A DNA stretch of 50,784 nucleotides, from positions 1-50,784 of the forward strand of contig JAISTS010000115.1 in assembly GCA_031272455.1 (NCBI GenBank), written 5' to 3'. The notes under the pieces were generated by a model. It had not been told where the DNA came from and ran no database searches. It saw only the letters and a list, made by a program, of their open reading frames with translations. A program made the translations under genes and the position numbers. Shown here piece by piece: positions 17,188 to 23,717 of this stretch (position 1 is its first letter; each line of letters begins with the position of its first letter). Source of the DNA: Tannerella sp. (GTDB lineage: Bacteria > Bacteroidota > Bacteroidia > Bacteroidales > Tannerellaceae).

Positions 17188-17768
17188 CGACGATAGGTCT
17201 GACAGGCGGAATAGGCAGCGGCAAATCGACAGTAGGCTTGTTGCTGCGTGTTTATGGCATCCCTGTCTATGTAGCCGACGACGAGTCGAAGCGGCTTTGC
17301 GACATATCGCCGCGCTTGCAGAAAGAGCTGAAAGCGCTGCTCGGAGATGAGATTTACCACGGCAATATGCTGAATCGCCGTCTGATGGCGTCGCGGATTT
17401 TTGGCAATCCCGACTTGCTCACTCAGGTCAACAGCATCATTCATCCCGCAGTGTTTGAGGATTTCAGTCGTTGGACGGTGGGGCAGGACGCCCGTTTTGT
17501 TGCGCTTGAGTCTGCCATCCTGTTCGAGTCGGGGTTTGATGCCGCAGTTGACGCTGTGCTGATGGTGTATGCGCCCGAAAAGTTGCGCCTGCAGCGTGTT
17601 GTTGCGCGCGACGGTATGAGCGAAGCGCAAGTGCGCCTGCGGATGAACAATCAGTCGCCCGACGAAGATAAAATCAGTCGAGCCGATTTCGTGATATATA
17701 ATGATGACAGTCAGTCGCTTATCAGGCAAACGAGACGCATTATGAACAGTCTTTCCGCCGGTCATTAG
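17184..17768 (+). CDS. coaE: Dephospho-CoA kinase
   Basis: A 194-residue P-loop kinase that phosphorylates the 3'-hydroxyl of dephospho-CoA, the last step of coenzyme A synthesis. The Walker A GGIGSGKST is at residues 8-16, followed by VYVADDESKRL, the conserved D-x-D/E substrate-binding region. HPAVFEDF and LESAILFESGFD match the family's CoA domain, and RDGMSEAQVRLRMNNQ with ADFVIYNDD the C-terminal part. The length is normal. It overlaps the YbbR gene by four bases, indicating co-translation. Confidence 0.95.
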   Translation: MTTIGLTGGIGSGKSTVGLLLRVYGIPVYVADDESKRLCDISPRLQKELKALLGDEIYHGNMLNRRLMASRIFGNPDLLTQVNSIIHPAVFEDFSRWTVGQDARFVALESAILFESGFDAAVDAVLMVYAPEKLRLQRVVARDGMSEAQVRLRMNNQSPDEDKISRADFVIYNDDSQSLIRQTRRIMNSLSAGH

Positions 17769-17811
17769 AAATTTTTTACATTAAATTTTTTCTTTTTTCG
17801 GTTGGAAACGC

Positions 17812-17819
17812 TATTTTTG
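17812..17819 (+). promoter_or_regulatory. -7 box for the DUF5606 gene
   Basis: TATTTTTG, exact TAnnTTTG, 31 bases before the ATG at 17851. Confidence 0.6.
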
Positions 17820-17850
17820 CCTTCAAAAACAATAATAAAACAATAAGATT

Positions 17851-18417
17851 ATGCTAAAATCAATCCTCTCTGTTTCAGGAAAACCCGGACTGTACAAAAT
17901 GGTGTCGCAGGGCAAGAATATGCTCATTGTAGAGTCGCTTATCGACAAAAAGCGTATTCCCGCGTACAGCAGGGACAAAGTGATTTCTCTCGGCGATATT
18001 TCTATTTACGCGAAAGATGAAGATACGCCTCTGTATAAGGTGCTTAACGGCGTCAAAGCCAAAGAAGCAGGCAAGCCTGTGTCGTTAGACCTGACGAAAG
18101 CCACGCCCGATGAACTGCGTACGTATCTGGCTGAAATACTGCCGGATTACGACCGCGAGCGTGTTTATCCGACCGATGTCAAACGTCTGCTCAGCTGGTA
18201 CAATTTGCTGTTGAAGGCGGGCATCACGGAATACGACCCGCAAGAAGACGACAAGGAAGAGGCGGAAAAGAGCGAAAGCGGTAAAGATGAGGCGAAAAAG
18301 CCTGCAAAAACGGCTAAAACGCAGACTGCCAAAGACGTATCGGCGCCGAAAATCACAGCTTCGACAAAAGCCAAACAACCCGTAGCCAAAACGACACAGC
18401 GTACGCGCCAGAAATAG
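17851..18417 (+). CDS. DUF5606 domain protein, unknown function
   Basis: A 188-residue protein. The first 130 residues match the Bacteroidota-specific DUF5606 domain: SILSVSGKPGLYKMVSQGKN, then MLIVESLIDKKRIPAY and SLGDISIYAKDEDTPLYKVL. The beginning looks like a small SH3-like beta fold and the middle is helical (ATPDELRTYLAEILPDYD). From about 130 the tail is low-complexity, rich in K, E and A, and becomes strongly basic at the end. That may allow nucleic-acid or ribosome contact, but this is inference. It is conserved near coaE in Bacteroidales. No function is known to me. Confidence 0.82.
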   Translation: MLKSILSVSGKPGLYKMVSQGKNMLIVESLIDKKRIPAYSRDKVISLGDISIYAKDEDTPLYKVLNGVKAKEAGKPVSLDLTKATPDELRTYLAEILPDYDRERVYPTDVKRLLSWYNLLLKAGITEYDPQEDDKEEAEKSESGKDEAKKPAKTAKTQTAKDVSAPKITASTKAKQPVAKTTQRTRQK

Positions 18418-18419
18418 CC

Positions 18420-19100
18420 TTATAAGCTGGTTTTCAGCACATACCCCTTTTTCGAGAGCGACCGTATCGCTATTGATGCGTCGGCTTTGATGGCTTTGCG
18501 GAGGTAGGTGATCTGCACGTTGAGGGCTAAGGAGTTGGCGTAGGAATTGTTGCCCCAGACGGCGTCGAGCAGCGTTTCGCGGGCGACGGCGGTGTCGGGC
18601 GTTGCAGCAAGCAGACGCAGTATGTCCGCCTGTCGCGATGTGATGATGGTCTTGCTGTTGCCGGTGCGCAGTTCGTTGGTGGTGAAGTTGAATGTTGTCG
18701 CTCCGAAGCGATAGACCTCTTCCGTATTGTCGGCGGCGCCCAGACGTTCACGTATCCGTGCGAGCAGCTCTTCGGGATAGAACGGCTTGGCGAGATAGTC
18801 GTTGCCGCGCAGGCTGAACCCTTTGAGGCGGTCGTTCTTATCGGAGCGGTCGGTAAGGAAAAATATCAGCGTGCGGCGGTCTTCGCGGCGTATGCGCTCG
18901 GCTACTTCAAACCCGTTGAGAATGGGCATATTGATGTCGAGCAGCACGAGGTCGGGCTTGACGGCGGCAAACTGTTCGAGAGCCAGCTGTCCGTTGCCCG
19001 CGTAAGTTACGTCGTAGCCCTCTTTTTCGAGAAAACGTTTGAGCACGAGCGAATATTTCAGGTCGTCGTCGGCAAAAAGGATTTTCAATCGCTGTTTCAT
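18420..19100 (-). CDS. OmpR-family response regulator
   Basis: A 226-residue regulator. The receiver domain (1-120) has the acidic pair D11-D12, the phosphorylated D55 in LVLLDINMP, T83 and the switch lysine K105 in DYLAKPF. A winged-helix DNA-binding domain fills about 125-226, with LRTGNSKTIITSRQADILRL, then YANSLALNVQITYLRKAIKA and SLSKKGYVL as the wing. It overlaps the stop of the histidine kinase gene by four bases, so the two are translationally coupled and must be partners. The target genes are not known; the upstream PstS-like gene is an obvious candidate. Convergent with DUF5606, with only two bases between stops. Confidence 0.94.
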   Translation of the reverse strand: MKQRLKILFADDDLKYSLVLKRFLEKEGYDVTYAGNGQLALEQFAAVKPDLVLLDINMPILNGFEVAERIRREDRRTLIFFLTDRSDKNDRLKGFSLRGNDYLAKPFYPEELLARIRERLGAADNTEEVYRFGATTFNFTTNELRTGNSKTIITSRQADILRLLAATPDTAVARETLLDAVWGNNSYANSLALNVQITYLRKAIKADASIAIRSLSKKGYVLKTSL

Positions 19101-20521
19101 TGCGGCAGTAATAAGGTTACTGTTGTGCCCCGTCCGGTGCGGCTTGCGAGCGTTACTTCGCCTCGATGCGCTCTGACAATCAAGCGTACATAGCTCAATC
19201 CCAGCCCAAGTCCGGGGATATTACGGTCTGAAATGTTTGTCCCGCGATAGAATTTGTCGAACACGCGCTGCTGCTCGGCGGCGGGAATACCGAAGCCGTT
19301 GTCGGCGACTGACAGCTCTATGCCTTTTGCCGTGCGGACGGCTTGAATGTGTATGTCCACCCTGTCGTGCGAATATTTTACGGCGTTCTCTATAAGGTTA
19401 TTAAGCACATTGGCGATATGCACGGGGTCGGCTTCGGCTTCGATAGCTTCGTCGGGAAGGAAAGCGGTCGTGATGTTGACGGTCTTGCCTGCGGGCGTTT
19501 GCGTGAGGCGTATGACGCGGTCGGTGAGCGCTTTAAGGTCGAAACGCGAGCAGTTCAACGCCGTGCCCTCGCTGTCGGCGCGCAGCATATCTTTGAGCTT
19601 GTTGAGATAGACCGAGAGGTTGTCAAGCTCGAACATCGAGTCCTGCACGACCTGCTCAGTCGCCTCGTTGTCGCTGCGCAGATCGCGGTCGCCGAGGAAC
19701 GACACAAACGTTTTGAGCGTCTGCACCGGACGTTTCAGCTCGTGTATCATCGTATTGACGAAATGTTCGCGCAACGAGCTGATTTTATGCTGTTTCATAA
19801 TCGTTTTTATCTGGAAGCCGAAGCAGGCGGCAAGCAGCAGTATCAGTCCGAACGCCAGCGCCCACTGCATCGCCATACGGCTGAAAACGGGCTGGGGCGA
19901 GATGCTGAAAACAATCCTGACGCCCAGACTGTTAAGCGGATTATAGGCGTAGAAAACCTCGACTTGCGGGCGTAGCAGGCTGCCGGTGCGCTTCCAGTGC
20001 GACGTCATATACACGGTGTCGGCGTCGTGCCATTCCGTCGTCGTGTAAGCCGCTTCGGGGATGTCGGCGTGCAGGATGGAGTCGAGCCTGCCGATGTCGA
20101 AGGGATTGAAGCGGTCGGCTATCATGCGGTCGATGTCGTCTTTGAAATTTTCGGGCGGCAGCGATGCTTTCATATCGAAAATCAGGGGCGCAACATCCTG
20201 CCCGTCAGCCGTTTTAGCTGAGTCGGCGCCAAGATGGAACTGGAACATACGGTTATGCTGTTCCTTTGGTGTTTCGCCGTCGCCCGCCTCCTGTGCGACC
20301 ATTTCGCGGCTCTGGACGATGTACATCATCGGCGATTTGTTGCCGCTGCGACGCATCTCATACTCCTTCTCACCAGCCGAAAGCGCACGCTCGGCAATCT
20401 CGGCTGAATAGGCGTCAATGACGTAACGATACTGATTATAAAGCCAGTACCCCTGCACTCCCACAGCTAAAAATGCTGCTCCAAGCGACAGCAGCCACAC
20501 TATCCTGATACGTTTTTCCAT
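19097..20521 (-). CDS. Membrane sensor histidine kinase
   Basis: A 474-residue kinase. TM1 is about 7-28 and TM2 about 217-238, around a periplasmic sensor of roughly 190 residues with no domain I recognise. The cytoplasmic part has the H-box with H260 (NTMIHELKRPVQ), the N-box NVLNNLIENAVKYS (371-384), G1 ADNGFGIP with D407, an F-box (FDKFYRG), and G2 GLGLGLS (437-443). It is a complete kinase with no HAMP domain in the short linker. It lies between the PstS-like lipoprotein gene (114 bases upstream) and its response regulator, which suggests the signal relates to what the lipoprotein binds. Confidence 0.94.
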   Translation of the reverse strand: MEKRIRIVWLLSLGAAFLAVGVQGYWLYNQYRYVIDAYSAEIAERALSAGEKEYEMRRSGNKSPMMYIVQSREMVAQEAGDGETPKEQHNRMFQFHLGADSAKTADGQDVAPLIFDMKASLPPENFKDDIDRMIADRFNPFDIGRLDSILHADIPEAAYTTTEWHDADTVYMTSHWKRTGSLLRPQVEVFYAYNPLNSLGVRIVFSISPQPVFSRMAMQWALAFGLILLLAACFGFQIKTIMKQHKISSLREHFVNTMIHELKRPVQTLKTFVSFLGDRDLRSDNEATEQVVQDSMFELDNLSVYLNKLKDMLRADSEGTALNCSRFDLKALTDRVIRLTQTPAGKTVNITTAFLPDEAIEAEADPVHIANVLNNLIENAVKYSHDRVDIHIQAVRTAKGIELSVADNGFGIPAAEQQRVFDKFYRGTNISDRNIPGLGLGLSYVRLIVRAHRGEVTLASRTGRGTTVTLLLPQ

Positions 20522-20544
20522 CGCGATAACGTCAAATTAAACCG

Positions 20545-20552
20545 CAAAAATA
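20545..20552 (-). promoter_or_regulatory. -7 box for the histidine kinase gene
   Basis: Minus-strand TATTTTTG, exact TAnnTTTG, 23 bases before the kinase ATG. The kinase-regulator pair may thus be transcribed apart from the PstS-like gene. Confidence 0.55.
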
Positions 20553-20635
20553 ACGATTTGCGGCGACAGCACAGCGCACTTGCAACAGGATTTTTTCTTC
20601 GGAATAATATTTGAGTAATAAAAAATGTGCGATTT

Positions 20636-21607
20636 TTAGTTTACCACAAATCCACATTCTTCGTAAACAGGTTTGGCAATGTCCGACTGCAACCAGCCAA
20701 ACATCTTGTACGCCATCGAGTTATGATCCAAATCGCTGCGTATGGCAACGTGCACCTTCGAGATGAACGGGTAGGTTTCGTCCCTGACCGTCGCTTCGTC
20801 GGGAAAGACGCCGTTGATGGCTATTCGCGGCACAACAGCATTGGACGTCTTCATTATCAACTCTTTATAATTATTAAAAGTATAACATATAGCGTTGTCG
20901 TTTTCGATGACTTCGGTGAAAACCCACGACATCTGTCCGATGGAACTTTCGGGAAATTCAGCCATTTCGAGGTCGCCCATAACCACTTCGCGCATCACTT
21001 CTTCGCTGCCCGAGTTGCGCGGGCGGGTATAGACCTTCATCTCGGCATCCTGTCCGCCAACCTGCGCCCAGTTGGTTATCTCACCGGTATAAATACGCTG
21101 TACCTGACTGACAGTCAGCGATTTTAAGGGATTGTTAACATTGACTACGAACACGAAAGCGTCGGAGGCGACAGGCGCTTCGATAAGCGAGACGCCTTTT
21201 GAGCGGGCATATTCCGCTTCGTCGGGCGATAAGGTTCTGTGTGTCAGAATGATGTCGGCAGCGCCGTCGATCAGGTTGACGAAAGCGCCGTGCGTTTGTG
21301 AGGTTTTTACGCGCTCGGTAAAGATGGCGTATTCGTCGTCCGTAAGCGCCTCTCGTACAGGGAACACCTGCCATTCGGTCATTATAGCCGGCTCTTGCCA
21401 ATAATAGGGCAGGTCGAGCAACTTGCAGGCAATCATTGTGTTGAGATGTCGGCACGACGTTGAGCCGTCGATTCTGGGCAGGTTATCGAACGAAATGCCG
21501 TCAATGCCAATCGTTTCTATTGGCTCAACAATTTTTTCGGGCTTGTCGCATCCTGCCAACAGCGTCGCAGCGAGGCAGACAACTGTAATAAATGGTATTT
21601 TGTTCAT
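20636..21607 (-). CDS. PstS-like substrate-binding lipoprotein
   Basis: A 323-residue lipoprotein (lipobox LLAGC, Cys20) of the PstS-like periplasmic binding fold. Typical elements are NLPRIDGSTS (phosphate loop 1), DIILTHRTLSPDEAEYARSK, VNVNNPLKSLTVSQVQRIYTGEITNWAQVGG and RPRNSGSEEVMREVVM (the R-x-x-x-S-G-S loop that clamps phosphate in PstS). After GSTS the usual aromatic/proline pair is replaced by CRH. No pstCAB permease genes follow; instead a histidine kinase and regulator lie downstream on the same strand. A sensing role, perhaps for phosphate, is inferred. Confidence 0.82.
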   Translation of the reverse strand: MNKIPFITVVCLAATLLAGCDKPEKIVEPIETIGIDGISFDNLPRIDGSTSCRHLNTMIACKLLDLPYYWQEPAIMTEWQVFPVREALTDDEYAIFTERVKTSQTHGAFVNLIDGAADIILTHRTLSPDEAEYARSKGVSLIEAPVASDAFVFVVNVNNPLKSLTVSQVQRIYTGEITNWAQVGGQDAEMKVYTRPRNSGSEEVMREVVMGDLEMAEFPESSIGQMSWVFTEVIENDNAICYTFNNYKELIMKTSNAVVPRIAINGVFPDEATVRDETYPFISKVHVAIRSDLDHNSMAYKMFGWLQSDIAKPVYEECGFVVN

Positions 21608-21647
21608 AAATGGTATATTGAGTTTAAAATTCGTTTTTTTTTTGATG

Positions 21648-21655
21648 CAAAGATA
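21648..21655 (-). promoter_or_regulatory. -7 box for the PstS-like gene
   Basis: Minus-strand TATCTTTG, exact TAnnTTTG, 40 bases before the ATG at 21607. Between this and the hicB promoter the 21656-21843 stretch holds one copy of a 32-bp repeat and two small hairpins (ACAGG-CTG-CCTGT near 21781; CGGT-A-run-ACCG near 21816). Confidence 0.65.
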
Positions 21656-21755
21656 AATAAAACGACAAAATAAACCGCGCTCAAAAGCCGTTATAAAACA
21701 AAAATTCTAACGATGACGGTCGGTCTATTTCTCAAACGGCTCAACAAAAATAATC

Positions 21756-21787
21756 CTGTTCGGGCGCTTGCGGTGGACTGACAGGCT
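21756..21787. repeat. 32-bp direct repeat, left copy flanking the hicBA module
   Basis: The 32 bases from CTGTTCGGGCGCTTGCGGTG through GACTGACAGGCT occur identically at 22618-22649. The copies are 862 bases apart and have unlike flanks on both sides. They enclose hicB, hicA and an ATPase fragment. Confidence 0.8.
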
Positions 21788-21843
21788 GCCTGTTCTTTTT
21801 AGCGACACAGGACAATCGGTAAAAAAAAACCGAACAAATAATG

Positions 21844-21873
21844 TTGCACGGAAAGAAATAATGCGTATCTTTG
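21844..21873 (+). promoter_or_regulatory. Promoter of hicBA (-33 and -7)
   Basis: TTG at 21844-21846, a 19-base spacer and TATCTTTG at 21866-21873 fit the Bacteroidota TTTG-N19-TAnnTTTG promoter. The hicB ATG is 37 bases downstream. Confidence 0.65.
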
Positions 21874-21910
21874 CATCAACGAAATATTGGAAAATATAAA
21901 TTATTTCACG

Positions 21911-22126
21911 ATGGAATATACAGCAATAGTACAGCAGACAGAGGATGGTTGGTACGTAGCTCAATGCGAACAGATACCCGCAGCTATCACGCAAGGCAGA
22001 ACGCTGGAAGAATTGGATGAGAACCTCAAAGATGCAATTTCGTTGGTCATTGAAATCGAAAGGGAAGAAGCAATGAAGCGGTTTAACGGAAAGCAAATCT
22101 TTCACAGGACTTTGGAATTGGCATGA
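21911..22126 (+). CDS. hicB: HicB-type antitoxin
   Basis: A 71-residue protein starting at the ATG 21911; a TTG further up (21887) is in frame but sits too close to the promoter. MEYTAIVQQTEDGWYVAQCE, then QIPAAITQGRTLEELDENLKDAI, is the HicB partial RNase-H-like fold that binds and blocks HicA. No DNA-binding helix-turn-helix or ribbon-helix-helix follows, as in short HicB forms. It overlaps hicA by four bases (ATGA), the order being antitoxin first. The pair forms a type II toxin-antitoxin module, likely autoregulated. Confidence 0.88.
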   Translation: MEYTAIVQQTEDGWYVAQCEQIPAAITQGRTLEELDENLKDAISLVIEIEREEAMKRFNGKQIFHRTLELA

Positions 22127-22332
22127 AACGGCTGCAACTGATCCGGTTTATTCAGGAACATGGTTGTGTCCTTGACCGTGAAGGCAATAATCATTCCGTT
22201 TTTAGGAATCCGAGTAATGGGCATCGCTCAACTGTCGCCCGTCATTCGGAGATAAAAGATATTATGGCAAATATCATTTGCAATCAACTGGGGATTCCCA
22301 AAATCAAAGTAGTCAATAAACCATCCAAATAA
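22123..22332 (+). CDS. hicA: HicA-type mRNA interferase toxin
   Basis: A 69-residue protein with the HicA double-stranded RNA-binding-like fold. The N-terminus MKRLQLIRFIQEHGCVLDRE, then NNHSVFRNPSNGHRSTVARH, gives the expected layout of helix, glycine turn and strand with the catalytic histidine (H24 in NNHSVF). HSEIKDIMANIICNQLGI supplies the C-terminal helix. HicA cleaves mRNA in a ribosome-independent way when free of HicB. All key features are present, so the toxin is probably active. It is translationally coupled to hicB. Confidence 0.88.
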   Translation: MKRLQLIRFIQEHGCVLDREGNNHSVFRNPSNGHRSTVARHSEIKDIMANIICNQLGIPKIKVVNKPSK

Positions 22333-22387
22333 TATTCAGTAAAAAAAAACGATTTTGTTTTGTGTGTGAAACAAAAAAGAAGCATTT

Positions 22388-22609
22388 TTGTGCCGTCAAC
22401 GAAACAATATTCGATTTCAGGTTTGCTATGACTTGTCTGCCGATACCGAAACTTTCGACCGTGAAACAGGAGCGTTGGTAAAACTAAGTAAAACGCTCGA
22501 ATGTGATAAGTGCCTGATTATCACGTATGACGAAGAAAAGACCCTTTCCGAAGGCGGAATAGATATCGAAGTCATTCCGGTCTGGAAATGGTTGCTGCAA
22601 ATTGTTTAA
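22388..22609 (+). pseudogene. C-terminal remnant of a DUF4143-type ATPase
   Basis: The frame from about 22415 to TAA 22607-22609 encodes IRFQVCYDLSADTETFDRET, then GALVKLSKTLECDKCLIITY and IDIEVIPVWKWLL. This is the end of the large AAA-type ATPases with a C-terminal DUF4143 nuclease-like domain (usually about 380-450 residues), where QVCYD and IPVWKWL are typical. The P-loop and the rest are missing; upstream lies non-coding sequence after hicA, and only a TTG could open the frame. It is therefore a decayed tail, probably left when the hicBA module or a deletion removed the rest. It ends nine bases before the right 32-bp repeat. Confidence 0.72.
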
Positions 22610-22617
22610 ACAGAGAT

Positions 22618-22649
22618 CTGTTCGGGCGCTTGCGGTGGACTGACAGGCT
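22618..22649. repeat. 32-bp direct repeat, right copy flanking the hicBA module
   Basis: Identical to 21756-21787. It starts just after the ATPase remnant stop. Confidence 0.8.
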
Positions 22650-22658
22650 CATTCTAAA

Positions 22659-22708
22659 CACGAAGGCGCGACGGATATTTGCATTCCGTTTTCCTTAGCG
22701 CCGTCGTG
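22659..22708. other. Long imperfect hairpin
   Basis: CACGA (22659-22663) pairs with TCGTG (22704-22708); GGCGC with GCGCC and ACGGA with TCCGT stack inside, with small bulges. No U-run follows on either strand. It may be a degenerate palindromic repeat or an RNA structure between the module and the GLPGLI gene. Confidence 0.45.
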
Positions 22709-22807
22709 TTGAATATTTCTGCCATCTTTTTGGCATCACACCTCGCGTTCTTGCGCAAAATAATATTTCCGTAATAAAATTCCGATCTTCGTTGCAGTTG
22801 AAAGCGC

Positions 22808-22815
22808 TATCTTTG
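22808..22815 (+). promoter_or_regulatory. -7 box for the GLPGLI gene pair
   Basis: TATCTTTG, exact TAnnTTTG, 32 bases before the ATG at 22848. Confidence 0.65.
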
Positions 22816-22834
22816 CGGCGTCAAACTTTTAAAA

Positions 22835-22841
22835 AAGGAGG
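22835..22841 (+). promoter_or_regulatory. Canonical ribosome binding site of the GLPGLI gene
   Basis: AAGGAGG, six bases before ATG 22848. Full Shine-Dalgarno sites are unusual in Bacteroidota, and most genes in this window have none. Confidence 0.7.
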
Positions 22842-22847
22842 TCGATT

Positions 22848-23717
22848 ATGAATTTATCAAAAGTAATTATGGTGGTTGTTGCCGCGTGTTTTTTATCGGC
22901 AGGTGCGAGTGCGCAGGTCGTTGTCAGGATTACGCAGGGCGAGGGCGAATTGAAGCGCGAACCGATTGACGATGTGCTCATTACGGTCGAATACGAGATG
23001 AGCTACGTCGCCGACACCTCGAAACGCGACAAACCCGAAAAAGAGATGATGATGCTGAAAATCGGGCGACGGACGTCGTCGTTTTACAGCTATGCGCGTT
23101 TCGTTGCCGACTCGGTGATGAAAGCTTTGCAGGCGAGCGGCGCGTCGATGGAGACGATGGGCGAGCAGATGGCGAAGTACCAGAGCCGCATCAGCTATCA
23201 GATTTACAAAAATCATCCGCAGGGCAAGGTAACGACGCTCGACGAGCTGGCGGCGGGGCGTTATCGCTGCGAGGAGGCGAACGAGGCGCCACAGTGGGAG
23301 CTGACCGACGAGACGGCGACTATCCTGTCGTATCCCTGCCGGAAAGCGACGTGCAGTTTTAAGGGGCGCGATTACGAGGCGTGGTTCACGACCGACATAC
23401 CGCGCAGCGAGGGTCCGTGGAAGCTGCAAGGCTTGCCGGGGCTGATCCTGCGCGCTCAGGATGCACGGCGCGAATATGCGTTCGAGTGCGTGGCGCTGGT
23501 ACAGGAGAAAGGCGATGCGAAGATAATGTATGGCGACAAGGGTTACGAACCGGTCAGCCGCAAAGACCTGAACCGTCTGTTCGAGCGTTTTGCCGCCGAC
23601 CCGATAGGCTATATCCAGTCCACTTCGCCGAATGTCAATGTGCACTTTCGCAACGAAGCGGGCGAGTCGATCCGTCCGAAAAATACGCCCTACAACCCGA
23701 TTGAGCTGGAACAATGA
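22848..23717 (+). CDS. GLPGLI family protein
   Basis: A 289-residue exported protein with a signal peptide (MNLSKVIMVVVAACFLSAGA, cleavage near SAQ). The name-giving motif GLPGLI is at 195-200 in WKLQGLPGLILRAQDARREY. The preceding WFTTDIPRSEGP and the earlier CRKATCSFKGRDYEAWF also fit the family. GLPGLI proteins are found in Bacteroidota, very often just upstream of a TonB-receptor-like gene, as here, where start and stop overlap. A role in metal, peptide or toxin traffic has been suggested for some members, but none is shown here. Function unknown; assignment to family is solid. Confidence 0.9.
   Translation: MNLSKVIMVVVAACFLSAGASAQVVVRITQGEGELKREPIDDVLITVEYEMSYVADTSKRDKPEKEMMMLKIGRRTSSFYSYARFVADSVMKALQASGASMETMGEQMAKYQSRISYQIYKNHPQGKVTTLDELAAGRYRCEEANEAPQWELTDETATILSYPCRKATCSFKGRDYEAWFTTDIPRSEGPWKLQGLPGLILRAQDARREYAFECVALVQEKGDAKIMYGDKGYEPVSRKDLNRLFERFAADPIGYIQSTSPNVNVHFRNEAGESIRPKNTPYNPIELEQ

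Noticed and set aside
21756-22649. 32-bp repeat considered as a CRISPR array remnant
   Set aside because: Only two copies, 862 bases apart with genes between, no spacer periodicity and no cas genes in the window.
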